64,000 nt of DNA from an uncultured beta proteobacterium. GTDB taxonomy: Bacteria > Pseudomonadota > Gammaproteobacteria > Burkholderiales > SG8-39. A program made the translations under genes and the position numbers. This document shows, piece by piece, positions 1 through 8,722 of the stretch. The stretch is taken from positions 26,095 through 90,094 of the forward strand of contig CADEDU010000012.1 in assembly GCA_902826155.1 (NCBI GenBank). Direction: 5' to 3'. The notes beneath the pieces were generated by a model that saw nothing but the letters and a program-made list of their open reading frames with translations, did no database searches and was not told the DNA's origin. The stretch's first letter is position 1. Each line of letters opens with the position of its first letter.

Positions 1-426
1 ATCTACGAGTCGATGATGAACGGCCCCGAGCACGTCATCGAGTTCTTCCACGGCTACACGTATTCGGGCCATCCGCTCGCGTCGGCCGCGGCGCTCGCGA
101 CGCTCGATCTGTATCGCGAAGAGGATCTGTTCAATCGCGTAGCGACGCTCTCGCCGTACATGGAGAGCGCGGTGCACGCGATGCGCGATTGCCCCAACGT
201 GATCTCGATCCGCAACATCGGCCTGATCGGCGCGGTGGAGCTGGCCCCGCGCGACGGCGTGCCCGGCAAACGCGGTTACGACGTGTTCCTCGAATGCTTC
301 AAGCAGGGTGTGCTGGTGCGCGCGAGCGGCGACGTGATGGTGTTCGCGCCGCCGTTCATCGTCGAGAAGGCGCAGATCGACCGGATGTACGAAACGCTGC
401 GCGCGGCGATCAAGAAGGTGGGGTGA
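1..426 (+). CDS. class III (omega) aminotransferase, 3' part only
   Basis: The reading frame is open from the first base and ends at 426, so only the last ~141 residues are present. The motif FFHGYTYSGHP followed by an alternating small-residue helix is typical of the C-terminal half of PLP-dependent class III aminotransferases of the omega-amino acid:pyruvate type, which move an amino group from an amine or omega-amino acid to pyruvate. The catalytic lysine lies upstream of the window. It ends 22 bases before a Liv-type permease gene on the same strand, so it may be the first visible gene of that transport operon. The family is clear; the substrate is not. Confidence 0.85.
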   Translation: MYESMMNGPEHVIEFFHGYTYSGHPLASAAALATLDLYREEDLFNRVATLSPYMESAVHAMRDCPNVISIRNIGLIGAVELAPRDGVPGKRGYDVFLECFKQGVLVRASGDVMVFAPPFIVEKAQIDRMYETLRAAIKKVG

Positions 427-448
427 GCGCGGAGCACGCGCAGTTACC

Positions 449-1366
449 GTGCTCCAAGCCCTCGTCAACGCTCTTGCCCTCGGCGCGGCCTACGCGCTGC
501 TTGCGCTGGGGTTCGTGCTCATCCTGAACGCCACCAGCGCGGTGAACTTCGCGCAGGGCGATCTGGTGATGGCCGGCGGCTACGTGGCGATCGCGCTGGC
601 CACCGTGGCGCCGGTGTCGGGCGTGGCGCTGCTGCCGTTCGTGCTGGTGCTGATGGTGCTGCTCGGGCTGCTGGTATCGGCGCTGGGTTACTTTCCGCTC
701 AAGTCGCAGCCGCCGGTGTCGGTGTTCATCTCCACCATCGCGCTGGGCATCATCTTTCAGAATTCGGCGAACGCCATCGCCGGCGCCGCACCGCGCAGCG
801 CGCCGCCGCTGTTCAGCGGACAACAGGTGGAATTCGCGGGCATCTCCGTGCCCGAACAGTCGCTCGCGATGATCGCAGTGGCTGCCGTGCTGATCGCCGC
901 GCAGTGGTGGCTGTTCGCACGCACCGCAATCGGCCGCAACTTGCGCGCCACGGCGCAGGATCGATTGATGGCCGAGGCGATCGGCATCCGCGTGAACTGG
1001 ATGATCGCGCTCACCTTCGGTCTGGCGGCGGCGCTGGCGGGCGCGGCGGGGTTGTTGCTTGCCAATACGTTCTTCGTGAGCCCGTCCGATGGCACCAACT
1101 ACATCATCAAGGCGTACATCGCGGTGACGATCGGCGGCTGGGGCAGTCTTCCGGGCGCGGTGCTCGGTGCGCTGCTGATCGCGCTGTTCGAAGTGATCTA
1201 CCCGCAACTGCCGATCCTGCTGCCGATCGGTGACACGCAGGCGGCATGGAAGCAGGTGGTGTTCTCGCAGACCTCGGCGACGATCCTGCTCTACGTCGCC
1301 GTGCTGATGATTCTGTTCTGGCGCCCGCAGGGCATCTTCGGTGAAGTGGTGCAGCGGCGTGCCTGA
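449..1366 (+). CDS. branched-chain amino acid-type ABC transporter permease (LivH family)
   Basis: This 305-residue, very hydrophobic protein starts at GTG 449. It has the LivH N-terminal pattern (ALGAAYALLALGFVLI, then NFAQGDLVMAGGY) and ends with FWRPQGIFG, typical of the family. It is an inner-membrane permease subunit of a HAAT-class importer. The next gene overlaps its stop codon and encodes a fused LivM-LivG protein, then LivF follows, so a complete inner-membrane transporter is encoded. No periplasmic binding protein gene is adjacent; the one at 15660 could serve it. Liv-type systems take up amino acids, amides and aromatic acids, so the substrate is open. Confidence 0.9.
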   Translation: MLQALVNALALGAAYALLALGFVLILNATSAVNFAQGDLVMAGGYVAIALATVAPVSGVALLPFVLVLMVLLGLLVSALGYFPLKSQPPVSVFISTIALGIIFQNSANAIAGAAPRSAPPLFSGQQVEFAGISVPEQSLAMIAVAAVLIAAQWWLFARTAIGRNLRATAQDRLMAEAIGIRVNWMIALTFGLAAALAGAAGLLLANTFFVSPSDGTNYIIKAYIAVTIGGWGSLPGAVLGALLIALFEVIYPQLPILLPIGDTQAAWKQVVFSQTSATILLYVAVLMILFWRPQGIFGEVVQRRA

Positions 1367-3230
1367 GGCTTCGGTGGAGAACGAGGCAGCCGGACAGCCA
1401 GCGCGTGCGAACGAGGCGGCCGGACGGCAAGTCGAGGCCTCACCTGGCCCGGGCAAGCTCGGCGGCGCATCGCGCGGGCTGCTTGGCTTGGCGCTGATCG
1501 GGTTTCTCGTCGTCTGGCCGTTCGTGTTCGGCAGCAGCTACGACCTGCGCATCTTCGCGTTGGCGGGCATCTTCGCCATCAACACGCTCGGCTACCAATT
1601 CATCTTCGGCCACGCGGGCGCGCTCGCGCTCACGCAGGGCACGTTCTTCGGTCTGGGGGCGTACATCTCGGCGCTGCTCGCGCTCGATCTGGGCGCCGGT
1701 TTCCCGATCACCGCCACGCTCGCGATCATTGGTCCGGTGTTGGTCGCGTTGCTGATCGCTGCGCCAGTGCTGCGGCTGGAGTCGCACTACTTCGCGCTTG
1801 CCACGCTTGGCATCGGGCAGGTGGTGCTGCTGATCGCGATCCAATGGGAGCCGCTCACCGGTGGTGCCAACGGCCGCCCCGGCGTGCCCGGTATCGGGGT
1901 TCTCGGCATGGCGCTACCGCGCGGACTGCCGATCACCGTGTTCGTCTGGTCGCTCGTGGCGGTCGCGGCGCTGCTCGCCTGGCAGATGATGCGCGGCATC
2001 GTCGGCCGCGCGTACGCGGTGATGCGCGCGAACGATCTCGCCGCACAGTCGATCGGACTCGACATCTGGCGGCTGCGTCTGGTCGCGTTCCTGTGGTCGG
2101 CGGCTTACGGCGGACTGGCCGGCGCGCTCTACGTGCACACCGTGCGCGTCATCTCGCCCGAGGTGCTGGAGTTCCACATCATGGTCGGCGCGCTAACGAT
2201 GGCGGTGCTCGGCGGCCGCACGCACATCGCCGGCGCGATCATCGGCGCGTTTCTGCTGGTGCACCTGCCCGAGTGGTTTCGCGGCCTCGACAAGTACTAC
2301 CTGATCGCCTACGGCGCGGTGCTGCTCGGGGCGATCATCGTTGCGCCGCAAGGGCTGGTCGGCCTGCTGCATCGGGTTCGTTGGTTGCGCCCGGTGCCGC
2401 AGGTCCGGGCGATGCAGCCGGCCGTGCACGCGATGCGCTCGCCGCAGCTGGTGTTCGCCGCGGAGCCGGTGCTCGAGGTGCGCGAACTGTCGATGAGTTT
2501 CGGCGGCGTACGCGCGCTCGACAATGTCTCCGTGTCGGTGCATCCGGGCGAGATCTTCGGATTGATCGGCCCCAACGGTTCGGGCAAGACCACGTTGCTC
2601 AACTGCGTCAGTCGCGTCTACTCGCCGCAGGCCGGATCGATCCGCTTTGCCGGTCGCGACGTCACGCGTCTGCTTCCGCACCAGATCGCGCGGCTGGGTG
2701 TCGCGCGCACCTTCCAGAATCTCAATCTCGTCGACGAGATGAGCGCGCTCGACAACGTGGCGGCTGCGCGATACACGCTCGAAGGCGCGTCGGTGGCCCG
2801 GTCGTTCGTCGAATGGCACGACCGGCGCCTGCTGCGCGCGCGCGAACATGCACTCCACCTGCTCGAATCGATGGGCGTCGCACACGTGGCGGCGCGCGCC
2901 TGCGGCGAGTTGCCCTACGGGCTGCGGCGCTACGTCGAGATCGCGCGCGCACTGGCGCTCGAGCCGCGCCTGTTGTTGCTCGACGAACCTGCCGCCGGAC
3001 TGAACGATGCCGAGAAGCAGGAACTCGCCGCACGCGTCCGTGCGCTGGCCGCGCAACGGCTCACGATCGTCATCATCGAACACAACATGCCGTTCCTGAT
3101 GCCGCTCGCAACGCGCATGGCCTGCCTCGATCACGGCAAGGTGATCGCCGTGGGCACACCCGATGAGGTCCGTGCGCATCCGGATGTCATCACCGCCTAT
3201 CTCGGTGCGGAGACGAAGCGTGAGCGATAA
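1359..3230 (+). CDS. fused LivM-type permease and LivG-type ATPase
   Basis: A single frame encodes a LivM-like permease (about residues 30-330, with GYQFIFGHAGALALTQG) and then a LivG-like ATPase. The ATPase part has Walker A GPNGSGKTT, the LivG mark RTFQNLNL, Walker B LLLLDEPAAGLN and the switch histidine in IIEHNM. In most Liv operons these are two genes. I chose the GTG at 1359, which overlaps the livH stop by 8 bases; an in-frame ATG at 1341 lies deeper inside livH. The frame is uninterrupted across the linker at about 2390-2460, so the fusion is not a broken stop codon that can be seen here. The second Liv cluster at 18743 keeps the genes separate. Confidence 0.88.
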   Translation: MPEASVENEAAGQPARANEAAGRQVEASPGPGKLGGASRGLLGLALIGFLVVWPFVFGSSYDLRIFALAGIFAINTLGYQFIFGHAGALALTQGTFFGLGAYISALLALDLGAGFPITATLAIIGPVLVALLIAAPVLRLESHYFALATLGIGQVVLLIAIQWEPLTGGANGRPGVPGIGVLGMALPRGLPITVFVWSLVAVAALLAWQMMRGIVGRAYAVMRANDLAAQSIGLDIWRLRLVAFLWSAAYGGLAGALYVHTVRVISPEVLEFHIMVGALTMAVLGGRTHIAGAIIGAFLLVHLPEWFRGLDKYYLIAYGAVLLGAIIVAPQGLVGLLHRVRWLRPVPQVRAMQPAVHAMRSPQLVFAAEPVLEVRELSMSFGGVRALDNVSVSVHPGEIFGLIGPNGSGKTTLLNCVSRVYSPQAGSIRFAGRDVTRLLPHQIARLGVARTFQNLNLVDEMSALDNVAAARYTLEGASVARSFVEWHDRRLLRAREHALHLLESMGVAHVAARACGELPYGLRRYVEIARALALEPRLLLLDEPAAGLNDAEKQELAARVRALAAQRLTIVIIEHNMPFLMPLATRMACLDHGKVIAVGTPDEVRAHPDVITAYLGAETKRER

Positions 3231-3942
3231 GCCGACCGGCGAGTTGCTCGAGGTCGAGTCGCTGCGTGCGCGGTACGGTGAGATCGTGGCGCTCGATGGC
3301 GTCTCGCTTCAAGTAGGCGCCGGCGAAGTGGTGGCGCTGCTCGGGGCCAACGGTGCGGGCAAGTCGACGCTGATCAAGTCGATCATGGGAATCGTCACGG
3401 CAACCGAGGGTGCGATTCGGTTCCGCGGGCAAGCACTGGCCGGCGTGTCGCCTTCCGCGCGCGCCCGCGGCGGGCTGGGCTACTCGCCCGAGGGTCGTCG
3501 CGTGTTTCCCGGCATGAGCGTGCGCGACAACCTGCTGGTCGCCTCGCGCGCCAGTGCGCGGGTCACCGCCGCGCAGTTGAACGAGATCCATCAACTGTTT
3601 CCGGCGCTGCTGCAGAAGGAGCACGCCATGGGTTGGCAGCTCTCCGGAGGACAGCAGCAGATGCTCGCCATCGGCCGCGCGCTCATGTCGAACCCGCGGC
3701 TGCTTCTGCTCGACGAGCCGTCGCTCGGCCTGTCGCCGGTGCTGACGAGCGAAGTGATGACGCGCATCCGCGCGATTCGCGATCGCGGTACCGCGGTGCT
3801 CCTGGCCGAGCAGAACGTCGCCAAAGCGCTCGAAGTCGCCGACCGCGGATACGTGATGCAGCTCGGCCGGATCGTCGAGCACGGCACGGCCGCGCAGTTG
3901 GAGCAGAGTCCGCTCGTGCTGCAGGCGGTGCTCGGCGGCTAG
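3220..3942 (+). CDS. LivF-type ABC transporter ATPase
   Basis: A 240-residue ABC ATPase of the LivF type. It has Walker A GANGAGKST, the signature LSGGQQQML, Walker B LLLLDEPSLGLSP and the LivF-specific YSPEGRRVFPGMSV stretch. GTG 3220 is the likely start because it overlaps the preceding stop codon (3228-3230) and opens directly into the conserved N-terminus; longer in-frame starts would add a low-complexity arginine-rich leader. It pairs with the LivG half of the upstream fusion to power import. It is the last gene of this Liv operon; about 60 bases separate it from modA. Confidence 0.92.
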   Translation: MSDKPTGELLEVESLRARYGEIVALDGVSLQVGAGEVVALLGANGAGKSTLIKSIMGIVTATEGAIRFRGQALAGVSPSARARGGLGYSPEGRRVFPGMSVRDNLLVASRASARVTAAQLNEIHQLFPALLQKEHAMGWQLSGGQQQMLAIGRALMSNPRLLLLDEPSLGLSPVLTSEVMTRIRAIRDRGTAVLLAEQNVAKALEVADRGYVMQLGRIVEHGTAAQLEQSPLVLQAVLGG

Positions 3943-3994
3943 CGCCAGGCGTTTCGACCGCGCCTCGAAGGCGTTGCCGAGGTCGCGCTAGAAT

Positions 3995-4026
3995 CGACCG
4001 ATATGGCAATTTGGATATATCGGTCG
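3995..4026. promoter_or_regulatory. candidate ModE operator across the modA start codon
   Basis: Perfect 10-bp inverted repeat: left arm CGACCGATAT (3995-4004), 12-base spacer, right arm ATATCGGTCG (4017-4026). The inner arms CGATAT...ATATCG spaced by 12 match the layout of the E. coli modABC operator, which has CGTTAT...ATAACG with the same spacing. The repeat covers the modA initiation codon (4003-4005), so a bound repressor would block the start region. TAGAAT at 3989-3994 could be a -10 element of a leaderless transcript. No modE gene lies in the window. The repeat is seen; ModE binding is inferred. Confidence 0.6.
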
Positions 4027-4800
4027 CTTCGCAGACTCGCGCTGACAGCGTTCGGCGCGTTCGCCATCGCCGGTGCAATCGCAGCGGTGCAGGCGCAGAC
4101 CAAGCCGACGCTGATCGCGGCGGCTGCGAACATGAATGTCGCGCTCGAGTCGATCGCCCGCGAGTTCGGGCGTAGCAACGGCGCCAAGCTCAGTATCACC
4201 TACGGCGCTTCGGGCAACCTGACGCGCCAGATCCTGCAGGGCGCGCCATTCGAACTGTTCGTCTCCGCCGATGAGGACACCGTGTTTCGGCTGGCCGATG
4301 CCGGCGTCGCGCGTGATCGCGGCGCGCTCTACGCGATCGGCCAGCTCGCGCTGTACACGCGCAACACCTCGACGATCGCACTCGACGGCAGGCTCGAGGG
4401 TCTGCGCGCCGGCTGGTCGCGCGTCGACAAGTTCGCAATCGCCAATCCCGAGCATGCGCCGTACGGCCGGGCGGCGCGCGAAGCACTCGATGCGCTCGGA
4501 ATGTGGACGCTGGTGCGCCCGAAGCTGGTGCTCGGCGAGAACGTCGCGCAGGCCGCTCAGTACGTGACGAGCGGAGCAGCGCAGGCAGGGCTCATCCCTT
4601 TGTCGCTCGCGCTCGCAGAACCCTTGGTGACCACCGGCCGGCACGCCGTCATCGATGATCGCCTGCACGCGCCGCTACGCCAGCGCATGGTGTTGACGCG
4701 CAAGGCGGGCGCGACGGCCGAGTCGTTCTATCGCCATCTGCTTACGCCAGCCGCGCAGGCGACGCTGCGTCGATTCGGCTTCGGCACGCCGGATGCGTGA
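4003..4800 (+). CDS. modA: molybdate ABC transporter periplasmic binding protein
   Basis: 265 residues with an N-terminal signal peptide (RSLRR, then a hydrophobic stretch ending near AVQAQ) and ModA family motifs: LIAAAANM at the mature N-terminus, TYGASGNLTRQI and PFELFVSAD. These line the oxyanion-binding cleft in the family. The protein binds molybdate or tungstate in the periplasm and delivers it to ModB. modB and modC follow on the same strand. No strong ribosome-binding site precedes the ATG, which fits a leaderless or palindrome-controlled start. The nearby molybdenum hydroxylase genes (11874-15524) are a likely consumer of the metal. Confidence 0.93.
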   Translation: MAIWIYRSLRRLALTAFGAFAIAGAIAAVQAQTKPTLIAAAANMNVALESIAREFGRSNGAKLSITYGASGNLTRQILQGAPFELFVSADEDTVFRLADAGVARDRGALYAIGQLALYTRNTSTIALDGRLEGLRAGWSRVDKFAIANPEHAPYGRAAREALDALGMWTLVRPKLVLGENVAQAAQYVTSGAAQAGLIPLSLALAEPLVTTGRHAVIDDRLHAPLRQRMVLTRKAGATAESFYRHLLTPAAQATLRRFGFGTPDA

Positions 4801-4894
4801 TACCGCTGCACCGCTGTCGGGTGAAACTGAACGGATACTCGGAACGCCGATCGCGGATGCTGCAGACCGGGATCGCGCAAAAGTGGATTGAACA

Positions 4895-5569
4895 TTGGAC
4901 TGGGAAGCCGCCCGCATCTCGATCTGGCTTGCGCTGTTCACCGCGCTGGTACTGCTCGCCCCGGCGGTGTGGCTCGCGCGCTGGCTGGCGATCACGCCGT
5001 GGCGCGGGCGGCCGCTTGTCGAAGCGCTGATCACGCTGCCGCTGCTGCTGCCCCCGACGGTCATCGGTTTCTATCTGCTGAGTGCGTTCGGTACCGGTTC
5101 GCCGTTCGGACAGTGGCTGGCCGACTCGATCGGCCTCAAGCTGGTTTTCACCTTCGAAGGGCTGCTCCTGGCGAGCGTGCTGATCAATTTGCCGTTCATG
5201 GCGCAGCCGGTGCAACGCGCGTTCGCCGCCATCCCCAACAGCGTGCGCGAAGCCGCCTGGGTATCGGGCCTGAGCGTGTGGCGAACGCTGTGGCGCGTCG
5301 AGCTGCCGCTCGCGTGGCCGGGGATCATCGCCGGCTTCGCGCTTACGTTCGCGCACACGCTCGGTGAGTTCGGTGTGGTGCTGATGGTAGGCGGCAGCAT
5401 CGCCGGCGAAACCAAGACCATCTCGATCGCCATCTACGATCGCGTGCAGGCCTTCGACAACACGGCCGCGGCCATCATGTCGCTCGCGTTGCTGGCGTTC
5501 TCGCTGATCGCGATCGCGGTGGTGTTCTACGTTGGTCAGCGCGAGCGTCGCGCACTGCTGGATCGCTGA
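4895..5569 (+). CDS. modB: molybdate ABC transporter permease
   Basis: 224 residues starting at TTG 4895. The N-terminus MDWEAARISIWLA resembles other ModB proteins, which favours this rare start over internal ones. It has several membrane segments, LPLLLPPTVIGFYLL, and the EAA loop EAAWVSGLSVWRTLWRVELPL that docks on the ATPase. It forms the homodimeric channel of the molybdate importer. A 94-base gap separates it from modA, and its stop overlaps the modC start by one base, so modB and modC are probably translationally coupled. Confidence 0.92.
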   Translation: MDWEAARISIWLALFTALVLLAPAVWLARWLAITPWRGRPLVEALITLPLLLPPTVIGFYLLSAFGTGSPFGQWLADSIGLKLVFTFEGLLLASVLINLPFMAQPVQRAFAAIPNSVREAAWVSGLSVWRTLWRVELPLAWPGIIAGFALTFAHTLGEFGVVLMVGGSIAGETKTISIAIYDRVQAFDNTAAAIMSLALLAFSLIAIAVVFYVGQRERRALLDR

Positions 5570-6702
5570 TGGCGGCGCTCAACGTCACGCTCGAGCAAAG
5601 CGCGCCGATTCCACTCGCGGTGCAGCTCGACTGTGAAGCGGGCGAGTTGGTAGCGCTGGTGGGTCCATCGGGCAGCGGCAAGACGACGATCCTGCGCGCG
5701 ATCGCCGGGCTGGTCCATCCGCAATCGGGGCGGATCCAGGCGGGTGGCATCACCTGGCTCGACACCGAACGCGGCGTTCGGCAAGCCCCACAGGCGCGAC
5801 GGGTGGGATTGGTATTCCAGTCGTACGCCCTGTTTCCGCACCTGAGCGCGCTGCAGAACGTTGCGCTGGTCACGGGCGAGCGGGGCAGTGCGCCGCGTGC
5901 GCGCGAGCTGATCGCGCGGGTGCATCTTGCCGGCCTTGAAGATCGACGACCTGCCGCGCTCTCGGGCGGGCAGCAGCAACGCGTGGCGCTGGCGCGTGCA
6001 CTGGCGCACGATCCCGTGGTGCTGCTCCTCGATGAGCCGTTCTCCGCCGTCGATCAGGCCACGCGGCAGACGCTCTATCGTGAGCTGGCCGAGCTGCGCC
6101 GCAATCTGTCGGTGCCGATCGTGCTCGTCACGCACGACCTGCTGGAGGCGCGCATGCTCGCCGATCGCATGGTGATCCTCGATCGCGGCGAGACGCTGCA
6201 GCAAGGCACGCCGGGGCACATCCTGTCGCGGCCGCGCAACGCGCGCGTCGCCAAGCTGCTCGGCATCCAGAATCACTTCGAAGGCGTGTTCGAGAGCGCT
6301 GCGCAGGGGGCAACCTGGGGCACTCTGCATTGGGGAACCACGCGTGGTGGCCTGACCGTGCGCGTGCTCGACAAGCGCCGCATCGACGACGGCGCGCGCG
6401 TGAGCTGGGTGATCGCCGGTGAGCATCTGCAGTTGCGCGCGAGCGAAGCGTCGGCACCCGACTGGGTCGATTGCGTGCTCGAAGATGCGCTGACGCTGGG
6501 CGAGATCACGCGCTGCAAGGCGCGCACCGTTGCCGCGCCGCGCGATCAGCTGATCGTCAATGTGCCGACCAACACGCTGCGCGAGGCGGCGCTGCATCCG
6601 GGTGATCCGGTGCAGGTGCGCATCGAACCGCACGGCGTGCACATCATGCCCGCCCGCAGTGCCAGCAAGGCACGGTCGGCTGCGCCCGACTCGGAAGCGT
6701 AG
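5569..6702 (+). CDS. modC: molybdate ABC transporter ATPase with C-terminal Mop domain
   Basis: 377 residues: an ATPase domain with Walker A GPSGSGKTT, signature LSGGQQQRVALARAL, Walker B VVLLLDEPFSAVD and switch VLVTHD, followed by a C-terminal TOBE/Mop-like domain from about residue 290. The Mop domain binds molybdate in the family and gates transport by feedback. Length is close to the usual ~350-360. The start overlaps the modB stop (TGATG). It is the last gene of modABC; the next gene is on the opposite strand. Confidence 0.92.
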   Translation: MAALNVTLEQSAPIPLAVQLDCEAGELVALVGPSGSGKTTILRAIAGLVHPQSGRIQAGGITWLDTERGVRQAPQARRVGLVFQSYALFPHLSALQNVALVTGERGSAPRARELIARVHLAGLEDRRPAALSGGQQQRVALARALAHDPVVLLLDEPFSAVDQATRQTLYRELAELRRNLSVPIVLVTHDLLEARMLADRMVILDRGETLQQGTPGHILSRPRNARVAKLLGIQNHFEGVFESAAQGATWGTLHWGTTRGGLTVRVLDKRRIDDGARVSWVIAGEHLQLRASEASAPDWVDCVLEDALTLGEITRCKARTVAAPRDQLIVNVPTNTLREAALHPGDPVQVRIEPHGVHIMPARSASKARSAAPDSEA

Positions 6703-6725
6703 GCGCCGCAAAGCACCGCCGCCGT

Positions 6726-7475
6726 TCAACGCGCGGGCGATGCGCGCTTTCTCGTTGCTCCGCTGGCCGCCTGGCCTGCTGACTTGCTCGCGCTTTTGCG
6801 CTTGCCGCGCTTGGTGGCGCGCGCACTGCGCCCGGCGCCCAGGGCATGCGCAATGTACGACCACACCTCGTCGATGGCGCGTGCCTGCGAGAGCTTCCCG
6901 CCGGACCGATACCAGCGCAGCATGCTGTTGGCCGTATCGAGCGTGAGCTGCGTCGCGATGCTCGCATCCATCAACCGGAACGCCTTGCGCTCGACGCCGC
7001 GCTCGATGACACGCTTGATGGCGATGACGAAGGCGCGCTCGCGGTCTTCCAGCAGCTTCGTGAGCGTGCGGTCGACTTCGCGCCGCCCCCGTACCAATGC
7101 CCGCAGTTCAGCGGGATGGTTCAGCACCGCGCGGCAATGTTCCCGCACCAGTTTTTCCAGCGCCTGGCGCGGACTGAGCTGATCGAACTGCGGCGCGCGC
7201 GCAATCGCCAGGATCTCGCGCGTGGTCTGCGCCACCAGCGCCTGCAGCAACGCAGCCTTCGATTGCACGAACTGGCCGAGCGCGCTGCGGCTCAACCCCA
7301 TTGCATCGGCGACCTGCGTCAGCGAAGTGGCCTGAAACCCTTGGCGGTCGACCAGCGCGCTCGCTACACGAAGCACATCGCCCAGCCCTGGAGCAGCTTT
7401 GGCCGTGCCGGTGGCACGCAATCCCGACAACGTGAGCTGCGTGGCGAGGCGGGCGACGGCGGGCAGCGTGGGCAT
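6726..7475 (-). CDS. TetR/AcrR family transcriptional regulator
   Basis: 249 residues. Residues ~32-75 form the TetR helix-turn-helix (LVDRQGFQATSLTQVADAMG, then SRSALGQFVQSKAALLQAL); a helical ligand-binding domain follows. The C-terminus (about 25 residues) is strongly basic and rich in Lys, Arg, Ser and Ala, an extra nucleic-acid-binding-like tail. TetR proteins usually repress neighbouring genes and leave the operator on binding a small ligand. It is convergent with modC and has no clear palindromic operator that I can point to, so its target is unknown. Confidence 0.85.
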   Translation of the reverse strand: MPTLPAVARLATQLTLSGLRATGTAKAAPGLGDVLRVASALVDRQGFQATSLTQVADAMGLSRSALGQFVQSKAALLQALVAQTTREILAIARAPQFDQLSPRQALEKLVREHCRAVLNHPAELRALVRGRREVDRTLTKLLEDRERAFVIAIKRVIERGVERKAFRLMDASIATQLTLDTANSMLRWYRSGGKLSQARAIDEVWSYIAHALGAGRSARATKRGKRKSASKSAGQAASGATRKRASPAR

Positions 7476-7643
7476 GGGAGGCTCCGGCGCAATCGGTCAG
7501 GGAGACGTTGCGCGAGCAAAAGCTAAGCTCACGCAGGCGGCACGCATGGTAGCGCGCCACCGCGCTCAGACCATGCTGTTCACGCTGTTCGAGCGCGATG
7601 GCCTGCTTTCCCTGCACCTGAGCTTGCGGCGAACCGCGCGCGC

Positions 7644-8234
7644 CTACCCCCCGCCAGCCATGGGCAACGGCTTGAGTGAACGCAGATACGCGATGATCGC
7701 GCGCACCTCTTCGTCGGACATGTTCTTGTAGTAGCCGAAGCCCATCGGCGGCTTGAGCCGGTTGCCATGACGGTCGATGCCTTCGCGAATCGCCCGCGCG
7801 ACTTGTTCGTCGCTCCAATCCTTCAGGCCGGATTCATGCGGCGTGAGATTGCGAGACAGGCTCTCGCCCCACGGCCCGCGGAACACGTTGCCACCCGCAC
7901 CAAGCTTGTTGGCGTAGTCCGGGTGCCGGTTGGCATCGCGAAGCGTGTGGCACTCCATGCAGTGTCCGACCGGGACGGCAAGGTAGCGGCCGTAAGCCAC
8001 CGGATCAGTCTTCGGTGGCGTGGGCACATTGGATACCGGTGGACCATAAGAGGTGACCGGCTTGCCGTATTGCGACTTCGGCGTCTCGCTCCGTACCGCT
8101 GGAACCGAGCGCAGAAACGTCACGATCGACTGCACGTCGTCGTCGGAGATGCCGCGATATTCAGCGACTGCCATCGGCGGGCCGATCAGCGAACCATCCG
8201 GACGCACGCCCTCGCGGATCGCGAACTCAGTGTC
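7644..8234 (-). pseudogene. 5'-truncated di-domain cytochrome c
   Basis: The frame resembles a secreted two-domain cytochrome c. The second domain is intact, with the heme motif CMECH, the distal NLTP stretch and a final YLRSLKP. The first domain is cut: similarity begins at EFAIREGVRPDG just after an in-frame TGA (8235-8237), and the first CxxCH motif and signal peptide are absent. Internal ATG 8207 could still start a 187-residue product, but it would not be exported. Intact relatives often pass electrons for periplasmic dehydrogenases or oxidases. I read it as a remnant. Confidence 0.7.
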
Positions 8235-8399
8235 TCAACCGAAGAGATGCGCGCACGATGCGCAGAGCGCAGGCTAGAGGTTGCCTTCTTACCGCGGCCT
8301 TACCAATTCGCGGGAAGTCGTAAGACTGTTGGAGTGCGGTGGCTGAACAGACCGGTAACCGCGGCGACCGATGACGCCGCGAGACCCATCTAAATGGTC

Positions 8400-8585
8400 T
8401 CGGACCACTGGCGCCCGCCTGCTCGTAGGCGGCGAGCTTGGTCGCTTGGTCGTGGCTTGCCGTGGCGGGTGACAGCACTTCTACCACTCAGTCCGGCGCG
8501 CCGCGATCGTCGCGCTTGGACGCATCGCAGATCACGAGCACATCGGGCTGGATGACTGTGTCGACGCGATCGGTTCGTCGCCGGA
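8400..8585 (-). pseudogene. Uma2-family (DUF820) endonuclease fragment
   Basis: Read on the minus strand, the frame contains TVIQPDVLVICDASK, then GAPD, then VVEVLSPATASHD and TKLAAYEQAG, which is the conserved core of Uma2/DUF820 PD-(D/E)XK proteins. A TGA (8488-8490) sits exactly where the family has tryptophan (APDW). The N-terminus is absent, and the similarity stops abruptly near 8405 before the catalytic lysine region is complete. It is a decayed fragment beside the truncated cytochrome. Confidence 0.6.
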
Positions 8586-8722
8586 TGTGGTTCGATTTCA
8601 ACTCTCAGACGTGTCGCAACCTTCTTCGCGGCCGCGCCCGTGACGATTTCGTCCGATCAAGCAGAGTAAACTCGCCGGCATATCAATCGTTCGATTCCAG
8701 CAACGAGCTCCCGCCCAGTCGC

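Noticed and set aside
410..1456. Long minus-strand open frame opposite the LivH gene
   Set aside because: Arg/His/Gln-rich product with no domain; it mirrors a clear permease gene in the other strand, as expected from high GC.
8438..8722. N-terminal extension of the ogt gene
   Set aside because: The added residues lie over degraded Uma2 sequence on the other strand and do not belong to the family; ATG 8723 gives a normal-length protein.
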